DNA of 64,000 nucleotides from Panorpa germanica (GCA_963678705.1 OY783207.1:6324001-6388000), one strand, 5' to 3'; shown: positions 21,826 through 35,595, counted from the stretch's first letter. The notes: generated by a model from the letters alone, not told the origin. Numbers and translations are program-made.

Positions 21826-22170
21826 ATGAAGAAATTAAAAACTGTATTAATAAATGAACGTATCGGTAATTTGAACCGATTGAACATAAATAGTATTTGT
21901 GTATGTATTTGTAACACCAAGAAATTCAACTTTAAAGCAATCCAAACGTTCCGAAATAAAGTTCTGCGAGAAATAGTTAATGCACCGTGGTATATCCGCA
22001 ATGACGACATACATAGAGACCTGAAGATTAACACAGTCGGAGAAGAAATCGAAACTATAGCAGCAAAGCACGAGTTGAGACTTCGTAACCACGAAAACAT
22101 CGCCGTGACGCAAATGTTGCTTGATAGTAATGTTGTTTGAAGACTTCGCAGGACTAAACCCTCGGTGTAA
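21826..22170 (+). pseudogene. Jockey-like ORF2 C-terminal fragment, 5'-truncated
   Basis: The frame encodes the extreme C-terminus of a Jockey-type reverse transcriptase: FRNKVLREIVNAPWYIRN, IHRDLKINTV, then a KHE.RL..H.N block. An in-frame TGA at 22138-22140 interrupts it. The reading frame then continues RLRRTKPSV to a TAA at 22168-22170, which is where this family usually ends, so the TGA is a premature stop. No RT catalytic domain, endonuclease or ORF1 is present. A poly(A) tract follows at 22232-22243, giving the classic dead-on-arrival 5'-truncated insertion made by target-primed reverse transcription. Confidence 0.85.
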
Positions 22171-22243
22171 TTATTAAAATGTAAGCTGCTAGATAAGTGT
22201 ATCTATACTTAGTTGTAGTATTATATAAAATAAAAAAAAAAAA
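22171..22243 (+). repeat. 3' UTR and poly(A) tail of the Jockey-like insertion
   Basis: About 60 bases of AT-rich 3' UTR lead to AAAATAAAAAAAAAAAA ending near 22243, marking the 3' junction of the insertion. No confident target duplication was found. Confidence 0.7.
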
Positions 22244-22257
22244 TTTGTAATATATAA

Positions 22258-22290
22258 ATGGCGCCACTGTTGACAAATCCATAAGATTTC
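22258..22290 (+). repeat. Mariner 5' end scrap
   Basis: ATGGCGCCACTGTTGACAAA and the next dozen bases match the 5' untranslated end of the mariner fragments at 26826 and 54061. It lies 14 bases after the poly(A) of the Jockey-like insertion, so one element may have landed in the other. Confidence 0.45.
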
Positions 22291-22450
22291 TCCTTTGCCA
22301 CATGTTCAGCAGTGTTCCAAGTGTATACCCATTTTAATAAACAGTCTAAAAAAATGTTTTACATATTGCACAATATTTTAACTATTACCCGACTTGCACT
22401 AGGATACCTTTCGTCTATTTTTAATGCAGTAGGTTTGCAGCTCCTCTAGC

Positions 22451-22484
22451 AACTGCAACTACAACTACAACTACAACTACAACT
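22451..22484. repeat. AACTAC hexamer microsatellite
   Basis: About five copies of AACTAC (first unit AACTGC). Confidence 0.85.
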
Positions 22485-23550
22485 TCCACTTCAAAACTCT
22501 CTTGACGACTATATGTATGTATATATAATTCGGGTTAAATTATAACTTCCGAACACTTCAATCATAATGAAAGTAATCTGACGTGAATTAAAATTTAATA
22601 AGTAGATTTATAATTTTAATTCATATACACGCCACTTGTGTCGGCGCTAGTGTACTTATATTCTACTTCTAGTGTATACTCGTACTATATACATATAATA
22701 TGACACAGTAGCTTAAGCTTTTAATAAAATTATTTATACCACACGCTAAAATTTAAATGGAAACTTTTGATGATGAAATCATTTGCAAATTAATTAGTAG
22801 GTCATTTTACGTTGTATGAAAGGATTTTGTTTATTATATACTTGTACATGTATTTAAATTAACTAATTACTAAATATATTAGTTTTGATTGGATCGGTTT
22901 CATGGAATTTGATAAATGATATACTACTCTCGCACCTCTTGAGTTATTTCAGGCGTTGTTAAAAATGTTATGTTTAGATTTTCATTTCTATTAGTTTTTA
23001 AGTTAAGACCTTAAGAAATCTTTAAAGAAGCATCAATTTTGCGCAATTAGAAAAGTAATGCTTGTAGCTTTGCAAACTTTTAGTAATAGTTTTTAATGAA
23101 ATTATTATATAACTTTTAAATTTGATAAAATCTTTAAGGTAGTTGTCTAGGTATAAGTCTCAAACCGTAGTTCATGCTCAGGTAGAAAATGTAACGCGAT
23201 GTAACACTTTAATTTCAATTTAATTATCTTTGTAGAAAATTAACCTTGTGCTATTTCTATCTATAAGCTATAAACTATATTATATCTATAAGCTGTAAAC
23301 TAACAAGTGTGAAACTGCACTGCGAGAGAATTTTCTACCTTTTTGTGCAATTTTTGTACAATTAGAAAGGATGTATCTAATTATCAATGTATCTAAAGGA
23401 TGTATCTAAAAAGTGAAGTTAATAAGGCTCGAGATAAATTAAATTAAATTAAAAAAAGAGTTTAAGATATTTGTATCGGGTGCAATGAGAGTAATATGAC
23501 TTTCCCGTCACATTGAAGATGCGTATGATTTTCTTGTCATGAAAGAGTTC
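22485..23550. other. AT-rich stretch, no gene seen
   Basis: Two local duplications are visible: CTATAAGCTATAAACTA near 23262-23300, and GGATGTATCTAA units near 23370-23410. No coding evidence. Confidence 0.45.
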
Positions 23551-23726
23551 ATTTACAGTTCAGTTTCTCACAGTCGTTCATATGAAATGTCTATTTTATC
23601 GGTTACAAATGGCTAAACCCTCCTGTTGTCGGTATACAAATGAAGGTAGAGTTAATGCGAACTATAATTGAAGTGTAATAATGATAGAATCGTCACAAAT
23701 CAGGACATTTCACCAAATTGTTTACT
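23551..23726 (-). repeat. Dispersed repeat family B, copy in reverse orientation
   Basis: The 99 bp at 23628-23726 are about 90% identical in reverse complement to 35596-35694. The outer part, 23551-23627, extends the match to 2841-2921 and 14664-14810. The family has no coding capacity visible. It is a SINE- or MITE-sized interspersed repeat of unknown class. Confidence 0.75.
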
Positions 23727-24292
23727 GGTAATGAGCAAAGGTCAGGAATAGGATCCCAGGTCAAATAATAAACGTAAATTTGACTAAAAACTACTTGCAA
23801 ACCTTATATCTACCTTTTTACCCTATTTATCAAAACGGAGAGTCTAATTTATTTGTACATACCTGTCCAGCGTCGCCGGTGTGCACGTATCGGCGTTAAT
23901 TTTACAAATGAGTCTACAACCTGTTTCAACACAAGTACAAATCGTGTTCAGCCAGCAACACAATGTTAATCGCAGTCATTCATTTCAGTAAATCGCTTTC
24001 CCGACAATGGCCAAGTCCTCGCCGTTTCTCATAATTTCTTAATGTATTCCGGGACTTTCCGTATATATAAAATTAAACTTTTAACATATTACTTTTTAAT
24101 TTAATTTGGGTTATATATCATATTACAAGTACACTGTTAAATATTCATTCTTTCACACCATATAATAAGTTTCATATTATACTCTGTAATAACTAACAAC
24201 ATGATAATTTAACACTGTATTTTGAAGTCGTTTATAGCCGCTTACTAATTTTCTCGTCGTTCTTCCCCTTGCAATAGATCGACTTGCTATAT

Positions 24293-25050
24293 CAGTGGCT
24301 TCAAACCTTTTCGATTGACTCTGGAAAATATACATAAACGTAAATATGCTGTTATGTTACAATATGCTGAATAAAATTGTCGCCTTTGCGGATTTTTGTG
24401 TAGTAAGGTTTCCTGTGTATTACAGACTTCCATGTACGATTCGTTAAAATCATCAAAAGTTGGCAGTAGTCTTCTTCTCGTCGCACAGACAAGGCTTAAT
24501 TTATAAATTATGTATTGCAAATGTTTATATGTTTGTAATGTATATATTGTTTTAAATGCTAAAAACTGTTGAAAATTGATGCACTCAAATAAATATTTAA
24601 AAAAATCCTGTTGCCCTCTCTATTTCGTGGTCTGTGTATAAAATGTTACCCTGTAATTGACATTAAATGTTTGATTGATTGTAATTATTAGACTCAATTT
24701 GTACTCAATTTCCAGCAAATAGAAAACCTACGTCAACTTCATTACCAGTGTAAAAGCTATGGTATATAAAAATTGATTACAAATTTATTAATAATACAAT
24801 TAATAATAAAGAAGTTCCAATAGTTGTATTGTATTTATAGTCAAAAAGAGAGTAAAACTTGTGTGAAACTGTTAAATTTGAATCTGTGATAATATTAAAA
24901 AAGCTTAACTGAAAGAACACTTTTAATAAGCCTATACATTTTTGTTTTCATATCGGTTAAGATCCAAAACGCGAACACTCACAAATTTATAGTTGAAACA
25001 GTAACAATATTTGTCATTGTACTGTTTATAACATCGGCTAAGAACCTCTG
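24293..25050. mobile_element. Candidate hAT-like element with degraded ends
   Basis: The left end begins CAGTGGCTTCAAACCTTTT, and the right end in reverse complement begins CAGAGGTTCTTAGCC. Both resemble hAT-type termini and resemble the ends at 11130-11256. The flanking 8-mers agree at only about half of positions, and the 758-bp interior shows no transposase, so the pairing of these ends is tentative. Confidence 0.25.
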
Positions 25051-26825
25051 GTTTATACTACACAGTCTGACCGCTCTTGACTCTCTAGATAACTTCGTGT
25101 CTAGTAATTTATAATCAATGGTGTTTCTGATAAAACGAAGAACCCTTTACCTTTTGCACCTCAGCTTATTATGAAGTTCATTAAATCCTCTGTAATAATA
25201 AACAGCGTCATTTATCAAGATGGTTGCATGCAGCCAGTTGTTGCGCATCGTTTTTTTGTTGGATAATAAATCTAAACACAGTAAGGCGCACAGCGATCCA
25301 ATAGCTAATGCAGAGAATCACAGATAATTTAATTTATTTTTTAGCTGTAGCAGCTGCAGGTTAAAGTTCAAACTCAATAAACATTTTTATTTTTCAATTA
25401 AACTTTTAAATGGCAATGCAAAATGGTTGACGATTGGTCAGAAATAAACTGCGTGTAAATGAACACTATATTGTATCATTTATTTTTGTATTCATAATTT
25501 TTAAAAGTTTCTCGTCTATTTTACAAGTTAGTGTTACGTTTGATTAAGCAAATTTAACTTGTAAACATCCCGTAACAGCTAAATATTCAGTAATGAACCG
25601 TCGCCATCATAACGACGCCGTGAACCTACAGCTACGTGTGTATAGTACATATATGTCTTACATCGCGCTTATAAGCACCCATGTCTAATGTAAAGGTCTA
25701 GATTTTATTCTAGTTTAACTGTGTTACACTTAAGAAAGAGATTTTAATTAATCAGGAAGTATTAAATTAAGATCTGATTGTTAAATAAAATACTTTTGAA
25801 TATGTGAGTACCTATACTGAAGCAGATTAAATCTGTTTTCAGTTTTTATCAACATTAATTAATTTATTTTAAATAACATAAGCAGATCATAACACCAAGC
25901 TGCTGTTGTTTTTGTTCCAGTGATTTCTTGCCAAATAAATCAAAATGTTTTTGCAGAGCTCAACAAACTTTTTATGACAGTTTTGTAAATTTCCACTGTG
26001 TTACTTCCAGATTTATGTCACATTGTTTTGTTTCACTAAGTTTCAATAAGCCACACATGTTAAATTGTTGAATTAATGAAGATAGAATCATATTCAATTT
26101 AATAATCGTATATTAATTTATATTTGGAATAATTACGACGGATATAATTAGTTTTCGCTGAACGTTTTTAGTTGAACACAATTACAGATATTTAAAGTTT
26201 ATTTCAGTTTAGAAATTGAAGTGAATTTAATATTGTTGAATCAACCTTCAAATTCTGTAATTTTTGTTTTGTGGAATACAATAAATGTTGTTTAATAAAA
26301 CACGTATTTTTTGAGAAAGGTGTATGCATTTATTTATATGTTGTACCAAACTTGTTGTACCAATTTTGCAACAAACATATTTGTATATTAATAGATTCAT
26401 TATAGAGATTCAATTGAAAAATATTCACAAAATGAATTTGATGATTATTATCCCTTCTTTATTTTCATATAACTTCAAATGCAATTCCACATACTTTAAA
26501 ATATAACAGAGTGAGCGACTCATCTGGCAAGTAAATGATAAGTTTTAGTGAGCAAATGAAAACACATTTCGTCTGCAAGACGACGCAGTCTGATAATAAA
26601 TTGATTAGGGTTGCAAGGGTACTGATAAATCCTTGAATAATACGCATCGCTAGTTACATTTTATCTTTATTGTATTCATTAAAATAGACTAGACCATATC
26701 ATACCCATGTGTTAAAGAAATGTATTCTTGTTTGCATTGGCGTCTCGTTCATGAGGGGTGTAGAGCATTGATAAATATTATAAACCATTTATGCATATCG
26801 TATCACTCAATAAGTTCGTTAACTG
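25051..26825. other. AT-rich stretch, no gene seen
   Basis: No long or recognisable frame. Scattered acceptor-like words, such as TTTTTGTTCCAG near 25910-25921, are not followed by a convincing exon. Confidence 0.45.
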
Positions 26826-26921
26826 ACACATAGATGACGCCACTATTGGCAAATACATATGATTTTTAAATAGTACAAATCTTTAACCGATATGTGGCAA
26901 CATTTCATGTCGAACTTATAG
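26826..26921 (+). repeat. Mariner 5' end fragment
   Basis: ATAGATGACGCCACTATTGGCAAAT, ATATGATTTTTA.ATAG, CCGATATGTG and TTTCATG..ATTC-like words align with 54061-54160. Upstream, CAATAAGTTCGTTAACTGACAC may be the terminal inverted repeat. The coding part is absent. Confidence 0.5.
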
Positions 26922-27585
26922 CGTTATGTGTTATAAGCCTATTATATAATGAAGGTTTAACTTTCAAAGTTATGTCAAAATTTGGCAACATTTTTCCTTA
27001 AATTTTGCAGATTAATCTGCGCTAATTAATACTATTTTCAGAAATTAAAAATACATTTAAGAAGTTGAAAATATTTAATAAAAGTATATTTGAACAGATA
27101 TAGAAAACAAAGTTTTTATTTAGCTGCAATAGCCCCTCCATTATAAATTATCATAAGCCACCACTGCAAGTTTATCCGGTAAACTGATTCCTTGTGATCG
27201 TCTGCAGAGAAATAATCTACAACGTCAAGCGATAACATGACAGATGACATTTTAAAGGGTTAAAATTAATTTTCAGTTTTGTTAAATATTTTCTTATCAA
27301 GGAAATACTTCAATGTACAAACCATTTTTCATTTTATTTCAAATCTTGACAGCGAAATGAATTCATTTTGAAATCATTTATTACATTACTCGTATATAAT
27401 AAATGAGTTTAAAGATTCAGTAGCATTTACTTTACGTAAATTAAGAAGACTGTCATTTTATTCAAGCTAATTTTATTATTTAGGTTTTAAGAAGGTTGTT
27501 ACTTAGATACTATCACTGATAAATTCCTATAAGTATTTTAATTATATATTTAATGAAAGGTGTATTTTATAATATTCGTATTACA
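26922..27585. other. AT-rich stretch, no gene seen
   Basis: Nothing recognised between the two mariner fragments. Confidence 0.4.
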
Positions 27586-27862
27586 ACGGAGCGGAGTCCC
27601 CATAACACTTTTCAAGCCATTGCTTCGCTTGAACGGTATTTTTTCCCATCAAGAAGCAGTGTAAAATTAAAACACGAAATTGTTTTTGATCCATTGTTTT
27701 GAAAATAACAAATGTAGCGTCACTCTTAGCACTCACAAACTACTGAATAGAATATCCTGAAATTTTAACAGCTGTCTTTTGAAGGTTAGTATTAACTGAA
27801 AAAAGGTGACTGCAATAAAAGTAGCTCCATCTATGTGTTAGGCCCGGGACTTTTCAGCCCAT
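27586..27862 (-). pseudogene. Mariner transposase 5' fragment (lineage 1)
   Basis: On the minus strand the ATG at 27694-27692 opens a frame beginning MDQKQFRVLILHCF and continuing GKNTVQAKQWL and YGDSAP, the helix-turn-helix N-terminus of a mariner transposase. It stops matching at about 27586, leaving ~36 of a usual ~345 codons. Upstream, on the same strand, lie ~165 bases of 5' UTR ending in the CATAGATGGAGCTAC and GGGCTGAAAAGTCCCGGGCC region near the terminal repeat. The DDD catalytic domain is gone, so the copy is dead. The surviving frame has no internal stop. Confidence 0.85.
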
Positions 27863-30800
27863 GTGCTACATTCTCGTAAGTACCACGCAACTGTCGCTCT
27901 TTTTTAAAGTAAGCGTTCACAGGTCCGTAGTGCTCTTATTAAGCGTATTGCCTTCATTAAACAAACGTCGACTGAGATTGGCATGCACATTGCAGTGGTA
28001 CAAAGACCACAGCGTCATCGCCTCTTCGTCTCTTTCACATTTTAATCAATAAAGCCAATGCATATGATGCGACAATGCGGATCTGTGAAAGCTTACCTAT
28101 AAAGTACAATCGCGATACAACGCCCTTAAAAATAAAAACATGTTCATTTGCTAACTGTATCAACTATACCAATTTCTATAAAGCAAATGAAATATTTTGA
28201 TAAATGAATTTTCATATTAAATATACATATATACTCAAAATGAGAATGCTTCACAGTTGATGGCTCTTGTAATGTGCAAATTTATCTTAGCTACTTATTT
28301 GTAAAATACAACTAGCTATATAGCGTTATTACATGCCATCAAGAACACAATGAAATGAAGTAAGTAGTCAGATTATTACACAGTTGTTGGCAACAAGAAT
28401 TTTTTATTGCTAACGGAATTGGAATACATAATTTTATTGCAAAAAAACTTTATGAGACTGAAACAGAATTCTAAAAACATTATCTTTATTGTAGTACAAT
28501 ATATCTGATTTTTAGTACTACAAGTACGTTTAAAATGGAGATTGTAATTAGAAATTAGTGAAAGGGTGTAAAATTAGGTTAAGTGTAATTTAAACGATAA
28601 TAAATTTTTAACTAACCATTACAAATACAAACTAGTGCTCTTTCTATTAATAATCTAAAAAAAACTACTATAAAATTATATGTTAAAGTGCAAAACTATG
28701 ACAGTGTTACACTCTTACTGTGTAAAAAGTACACGGAACTGAATTATGAAGAAAATAAACTCACAACAAGTTTAAAATATTTCAAAAGTAAGAAATAATA
28801 AATGAAACGTTCAGCTTTTGTAACTTTATTACAAGAAAACCAAAGACAGAACATTTTGCTCCGTGCGGAGAATGATTTATTAATGATTATATATTAATAT
28901 GTGAACGTTGTACGTAAGAGATTAATAATTCATTAAATATAGAAGTTATATTTCCAGCGTCTCTTGCACTGTGTTTAATTTAATAATTTATAATACCGTT
29001 TACACCTGCTCATTTAAAACAGGTGTTACAAAGAAATCAATTCATATCTTCTCAATTCGTGTAGCGTGTAGATTACCAGTGGCGGATTTATTTATTTACG
29101 TAAGATCGTGACCCGTAGAAACATATAATCTGTAATGTATTTAATACAATATCTGGTGTGGAGATTAAATTTTTATTTAAAAACGTTTCGGGCTTTGTAA
29201 AGATTAAATCCGACACTGTAAGTTATTTCTAATAGGGGTAGACTAATTTCCTTCAATATTGCCTCAATAGTAGATGTATTTACTTCCTTTGACTTGTTTA
29301 GTTCTTCTTACTTTCTCCTTAAATCCAGTATTCAAAATCAAAAGAATTACTAATAGAATTTCTCATTTCTTTTGTTACACCTATTTTGGTATCAGTAGCG
29401 TTTCAAAAGTCGCAACTGAAAGGTTAGTGTCACAAAATTGATGATCTACATACAATTTAGTTCATCAACAGTACATCAAAAGCTATCAATTTAAATATTT
29501 CTTTAAATTAGCTTTTTAATCGGTCATTAAGGTTAGTGGATGTCCTTGAATCACTGGTGATATCCTAATTTTCACAATAGCGATCAAACAGGTAAAATGG
29601 GATTAAGTACATACTTAAAACACTATACTATCCTTGAGGATATCGTTAGCGCATCCAAATTTTGACTCGGTAACTCTTTTGCAATGCAACGCATTAAACA
29701 AATAATATGTACTCAATAAAACACGAATATACATGCTAAAAAATGTATTTTAAACATATCTAATCTCTTAATAGTTCTTTTTTTAAAGTTCGTAGATTTT
29801 ATAGTATTTTACAAATGCCATAAAATATCAATGGCCGTTGTTTTCGAATCACCCCGAACAATAAACATCTAGTAAGGCTATTTTTAGCTTTAAATGTCAA
29901 GTATACGTATATTTTATTAAGTTCGGCTTATATTGAACCATTCATCAAGGTAAATATACTCCTCCCTTAGGCAGGATATCCTCAAATTCTAGAATTAAAA
30001 CAAATATTGGTGGATGGAATGCTTACGTCGAACAAGTGTATGTGGGTAGTATGCCAGGAGTATGTAATAACATCTGCAAAGCTTTAAAGCTTAAAGCGAT
30101 TTGATAAAGCTGTAAAAATACTTGTATTTACATTATTTTTTGTTGTAATTTTCTTTTCAGTCAGTAGCTTCCGCAATGAAGTGAAGTAACGAGATTCAAT
30201 CCTACTCCGATTTCGATGATTTATTTATAACCTAAAATATTAAAACATGTCGAGATTAAAATTTGACACTCTTTTGAATTAATTATTAAAAACTCGAAAT
30301 ATTAAAATTATATACCTGTCTCACTCGTTCTCATATATACATACATAATTGTTTCTCGCTTACTCATTAATAGATGTTAACCAATAACAAAAGAAACAGT
30401 TTTTCTATTGAAACTGTGCGTCATGACTTTAAAGCCAACTTGTGGTAAAGTGTTACTTATTGGATAATTTATGAAACTTATTTTCGTAATGTTATTACAG
30501 CGGATTCGGTTCGTTAGTGAAATTTTATAAATTTCCAAAGAACACACTTGGTATCTATTGAAAAATTAATAAACGTATGAAGTGGAAAAATGAAGGAAAA
30601 AATTACGTGTAAACATACATAGAGTGCATTCAGCATTACTGATAACTCGATTACCATCAAGCTGAAAACAATATTTATATTATTATTCTCAATCTGATTT
30701 ATTAATATATGTATATATTTTTAAATTTAATGTAATATCGATATATTGATATTATAAACATAGGGTACACTTATTTGGGGTACAACTTTACAAGTTATCA

Positions 30801-33069
30801 TCATTTGGCTATTTAAACATTTTTCACAACATTATATACATGACCAGATTTAAATAATTTCGCACCATTGGAATCATTCTGACCATGTATACCAATTTCC
30901 ATTTAAAAAAATATCTTTCGTATATTATGGAACTAAATAGATATTATATCTTGTTATATCCATTATATCCATTTAGTTCTAAAAATAAAACACTGACAGC
31001 GCCAGTGTTTTTTTAAGTAGGAGTTATTTTGAGATCACATTGTTCTGCAATGGACATCATTAATAAAATGATAAATGAATACATTCTTTTTGTACAATAC
31101 AAACTGAAACAAATACTCCTAATAATTTTGTTGTTTTAATCTGCAATTAATTGGAACGAGTTTAATTATATTCTTCATTCATTAACAAAGAAGAATTAGG
31201 CAATTTATAGACAACGGCCTCCCGTTGCGTTTCCCCCTGAGGAGTACACGGCTGTGAGAAATATCGATTATACAAAAGGTAAAGTTAGGCAGTGAATAAA
31301 TATAATTAACTCAATAAAAACAGGTAGCTTAAAAGTCTTGAATGTAAATGATGCAAATATACTTTATAAAAGCAGTCTTTAAATTAGTTAGCTAATGGAC
31401 TGTGAAATATGTCTTAATTTATATATAAACCTGTGCTATATATTGATAAAGTTATCTCTCCTCAGTTAACATTTCGGAGTCTCTTTGCCATCGTTTTTGA
31501 ATACGTTATTAACTACATATTACACTTCTAGACCAATAGACTAACTACGAAAATAGACTAACATTATTTAAAATAAAAACGAAACAGTAATTCAAATAAA
31601 TTGAAGTGTATGTAAAAAGAAAAAAAATATATATAACAAACCATATTCCATACAACTGTCTCGTGCCTCTTGACAACGGAATTTAAATAATGTAATTCAG
31701 TTTAGTATTCCGTTATTCGTTTATACGAGTAAGTGACACTTGATACACATCGTTATTTTCCTGCAGATTCATTAATTTAACGAACCCATTTCAATCAGTC
31801 TCTGTACGCCAAGATGTTTAACTTGAGAACTTGAATACATAAAATGATTGGGGTTTAATGTTATAGACCTCGCCTCGTTATGAATAATTCCGCGGGGCGG
31901 AACTCACTGTTATTAAATTCGTTTTAATTTTTTCATCTTTCAAGTTATTTTTATGTATCTATTTGTTATTCATCTACTTACGTTCGCTACATTTGACTGT
32001 AATTTTAATTGTTAGTTTATACTTGCACACAACTTAAAAATTATGTAAACTACACTGTTAAAAATGCTTTAGACGCCTCTTGCACTGCGAAAAATAATTG
32101 AGTATTACAGAATTACGGATTTATTTCTGGCACGTGATCTATCATGAACAATTTAATGGTGTCGTTACGTGAAACAATTAAGTCTAAACATAATAAATGA
32201 TAGAATTAATTTAAATGTTAAAGTATTACTAAATATAACTATAAACATAGTATATGGTCTGATAAAATCTTGATCATCTTAAATACATTTAATATTTTTC
32301 GAATAATTTAAATCCCAAAAACTTTAAGATTGCGGAATCTACAATATATACGAATTTTTTATAAATAAATAAAATTTAATACACCAAAAGAGACATTATA
32401 ACAAAATTAACCATATATTTTGTACACTGTATCATTTTTAAAGTAGAAAATTCACGTTTAGTTTCACAACGTGTACTGTACCTGAGCCGCGCGGGTGGTG
32501 AATAATGGCCCGAATGTGCCACGCATATATAACACGCCGAATTTTATTGTTAATATTTAATGTATATGAATTTAATATGATGATTTTATTTATGCATAAA
32601 GCATACGAACAAATAGTATATGCACAATAGAAAATGTTGTAAATGTATTACATTTGTTGTTAACAATGTGATATTAGCATTATTACATTAATGTGTTATT
32701 GTCATTTAGATATCCATTTAATTGTGAATGGAATCATTACACACGTGCTCAATTAATTGTTGTTAATAGTCGACCAATTTACATCAAAAAGTATTCTTTT
32801 AGCAGTGATGGAATATTCATAATTTCACGTGAAATACTTTTTATGAAAGATTGTCATCTCGCTCTATTCTGATTATATATCTTACTCTGCTGTAAATATA
32901 TGATCTTTAAAATTTTGCATCCCATTTAATTTACTACGCAGTGCACCGCTCAAAGTATTTGTTTCTTTTTATCAGAAAAGCATCGCATTTATTACGCAAT
33001 TGCAAGCATCAAGCGTTCAACATATTACATCCAGAATCTACATCATTTATTTTATATGTATTATATTAT
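27863..33069. other. Long AT-rich stretch with small hairpins, no gene seen
   Basis: No coding evidence. Notable points are a CAGTGGCGGAT word at 29080 resembling a hAT terminus, an inverted repeat around 30929-30981 (GGAACTAAATAGAT against ATCCATTTAGTTC), and a hairpin AAACACTG / CAGTGTTT at about 30988-31011. Small G+C-richer patches lie at 31215-31250 and 32480-32530. Frames here are short and unrecognised. Confidence 0.45.
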
Positions 33070-33508
33070 TATATGTTACATCCAAATTTAAGTAAGAAGA
33101 GATGGTTTAGAAATGAGTCCCGCAAAATTATATCAACTATAATCAGAATCAAAAGTAATCATTGCAAAACTCCAGCTCACCTGTACAAAATTAATATTAA
33201 ATCTGACGATAGATGTCAATGTGGTGAAGAAGGAAGGAACTTTGGATCATATTATATTTGAATGCATAAATTATAGTTTAGAAAGATCAAAATTGAATAG
33301 TGATATATTAGATGTGATTAAAACTTTTCCTGTTACTACTAAATTTTTGTTAAGTGATTCTAAATTAATTAGTGAAATATTGAAATATTTAGAAATTTGT
33401 AAAATTGAATTATAAATTATATAAGAAGTAAAAAAAAAGTTTGATGGTGGCTATGACGAAAGAAAGTCAAGGCAAATAAATAAATAAATATAAAAAAAAA
33501 AAAAAAAA
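33070..33508 (+). pseudogene. Non-LTR retrotransposon ORF2 3' end, copy 1
   Basis: The frame from 33073 (MLHPNLSKKRWFRNES) passes through IISTIIRIKSNHCKTPAHLYKI and into a CQCGEEG block; a shift then moves to another frame, GTLDHIIFEC..., ending KYLEICKIEL. Together these give the C-x-C-x7-H-x4-C zinc-knuckle-like tail that ends I/Jockey-type ORF2 proteins. One frameshift near 33230 and the missing upstream RT make it dead. A 3' UTR with GGTGGCTATGACGAAAG leads to an AAAT-rich then pure poly(A) end near 33508. TATTATATTAT at 33059-33069 recurs at 33509-33519 as a possible 11-bp target duplication, with the caution that it is low-complexity. Confidence 0.8.
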
Positions 33509-35595
33509 TATTATATTATATATGTTATTTTTAAGAAGACAAAGAAACAAATATACACGTTTCCCTTTTAAGTATCACCAGCGTTTCTATTTCTACGAAA
33601 TCCTTATAAAAATACTTCTTTCACCTACCCAATACGAAGTTTCTAACGAAGCAGCAAATATATTGAAGTTAACAAAAGGTAATATCCACATTTTGTGTTT
33701 AATTTCTATTACATACAAATACAAACAATACTAATTCATAGCTTAATATAGAATGAATTTAGGTGTATAGCATATAACATACAAAGGCTCCAGCTGAACT
33801 AAATCAACAAACTCGGAACTCATTAGAATATACTGAATATAACTATACAAGTATCCACTAAACAAAGCCGTTTTAATGCACAGGCGCACATTTTAATGGC
33901 TAGTTTGTAAGGGGCTTCAGATTCACTTATTTATAACGATTTTTCAAAACTTAAACTAAAACTTTATTTGAATTATCTGTTAATTTAAAGTTATATATCA
34001 AAGTTTGAGTTCAGCCATCTTGTACAGAAGCAAAACCAGTCTGCATCCTACAAATGTCGAGCCTCCGCATGCACGCATACCGCGTACAAGTCGCGTCGCA
34101 GTGCTACAGCACCGACCCGTGTGTGAGCTTGATGTAAAATGTATTGAGCAGCAACCGATCGACATATTGCACGTATACCCAGCGTAGTTTTAGCTTGATA
34201 CTTACCGACCCGTGTGCGAGCGGTCTAACGTTTTCTACTGTTTGTCTTACGGTGAAGAGTTTAGTCTCATGGTGTTTTAGGTGTTCTAAAAGGGTAGGTG
34301 CACGTGCGACACTGATACAAAATATATATACATGTATAAGTTGAAGCATAAAGCACATAATCTTCTAACCCATAATATTATATGTGCTGTTTATTGATTC
34401 AGATATGCAGCACATGATACTCGTACGATATATTGGTACCCTGCAACCAAAAACGATAACTTGCTTGAATAATGTTAGATATTTTGATAAACGATGTCTC
34501 TTAAAAAAGAAATAAAACCCGCAATGCATTGTGTTAGTTTTTACATTCTAAATGTAAATAAAGCACTACACTAAAAATACATTTGATGTAAAATACCAAC
34601 ATAATAAAATTGAATATGTATAATGTCTCCTAACCGCTTTATATAAGTAAGTGTTTTGTGTCCAATATACCGTGCTAAAGTCTAAACTGAACTCCTCTTC
34701 CTTCACAACGTTCTTCCTCACTCCTGGTCTATAAGTCCAGAAACTGTTTCATTAGCATCCCTGTTCCTCTGCATGAAATGAACGCTGTGCCCAATGCATT
34801 CTAATTTTAGTCTAATGAAAAAATATTCGTCAAAGTCGTAGTCGTTAAAGTTTGCAGCATTATTATTTTCTTTGTTCCCTAACTTCGAGTTTAGAATTTT
34901 CAACTTATTCCAAATTTTCAATAAAAACTTTCCCAAGATTTACACCTTCTTTGTTTTCTTTGTGTTCTTCTTACATAAACATTCAGTTGTTTCGCTTTAT
35001 TTATTACTAGAATTATACTTTAGCTTTATCTCTTATCTTGTTTCTTTAGCCGATATATGACCCCTATAAATGGTCTCATATTTACTTCAACCCTTGAGTG
35101 GAGGAGAGGATGAGAGATTGAAAACGAAAAGATAAAATGGCGAGACATTTTTCATTAACTTTTTCTGTAGTATGATCATTTATATAAAGTTTATTTTCGT
35201 TTAAAAGAAATCTACCCAAAAATTCTAAGATTAAGATTATTGCAATAGGAAACACCCACTTCTGAATTAAGGACAAAACAAATTGCAAATCAGAGTGTGT
35301 AGTATCTTGATGCTATAACGCTTGTTAAAGAAATTCAGCACCAATAAAATTTAGGCAAAGTTATGCCACTTTTTCTTTTTGCGTCCATCGGCCTTCTACA
35401 CAGCGTCTGTTTATTCACAGGTATGGGAACGATCTTTTTCACAATCCAGCCTTTCGATAGTCACGGTTCCTTTACTATCACGCCAGGAAAACTCATTACA
35501 ATTTTATACAAGTTACCAATTTCCAATCCACTTTCAAATAAATGTGATTTGTTTTAAGAAAGTTGTGTTTTAAGAACTCTTTTCATCTACCATCT
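33509..35595. other. Non-coding stretch with a CpG-rich island
   Basis: 33520-34000 is AT-rich. 34010-34260 is G+C- and CpG-rich and contains ACCGACCCGTGTG.GAGC twice (34111-34128 and 34204-34221). Overlapping frames occur there on both strands without a recognised product. 34360-35595 is AT-rich, and its frames on opposite strands look random. Confidence 0.45.
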
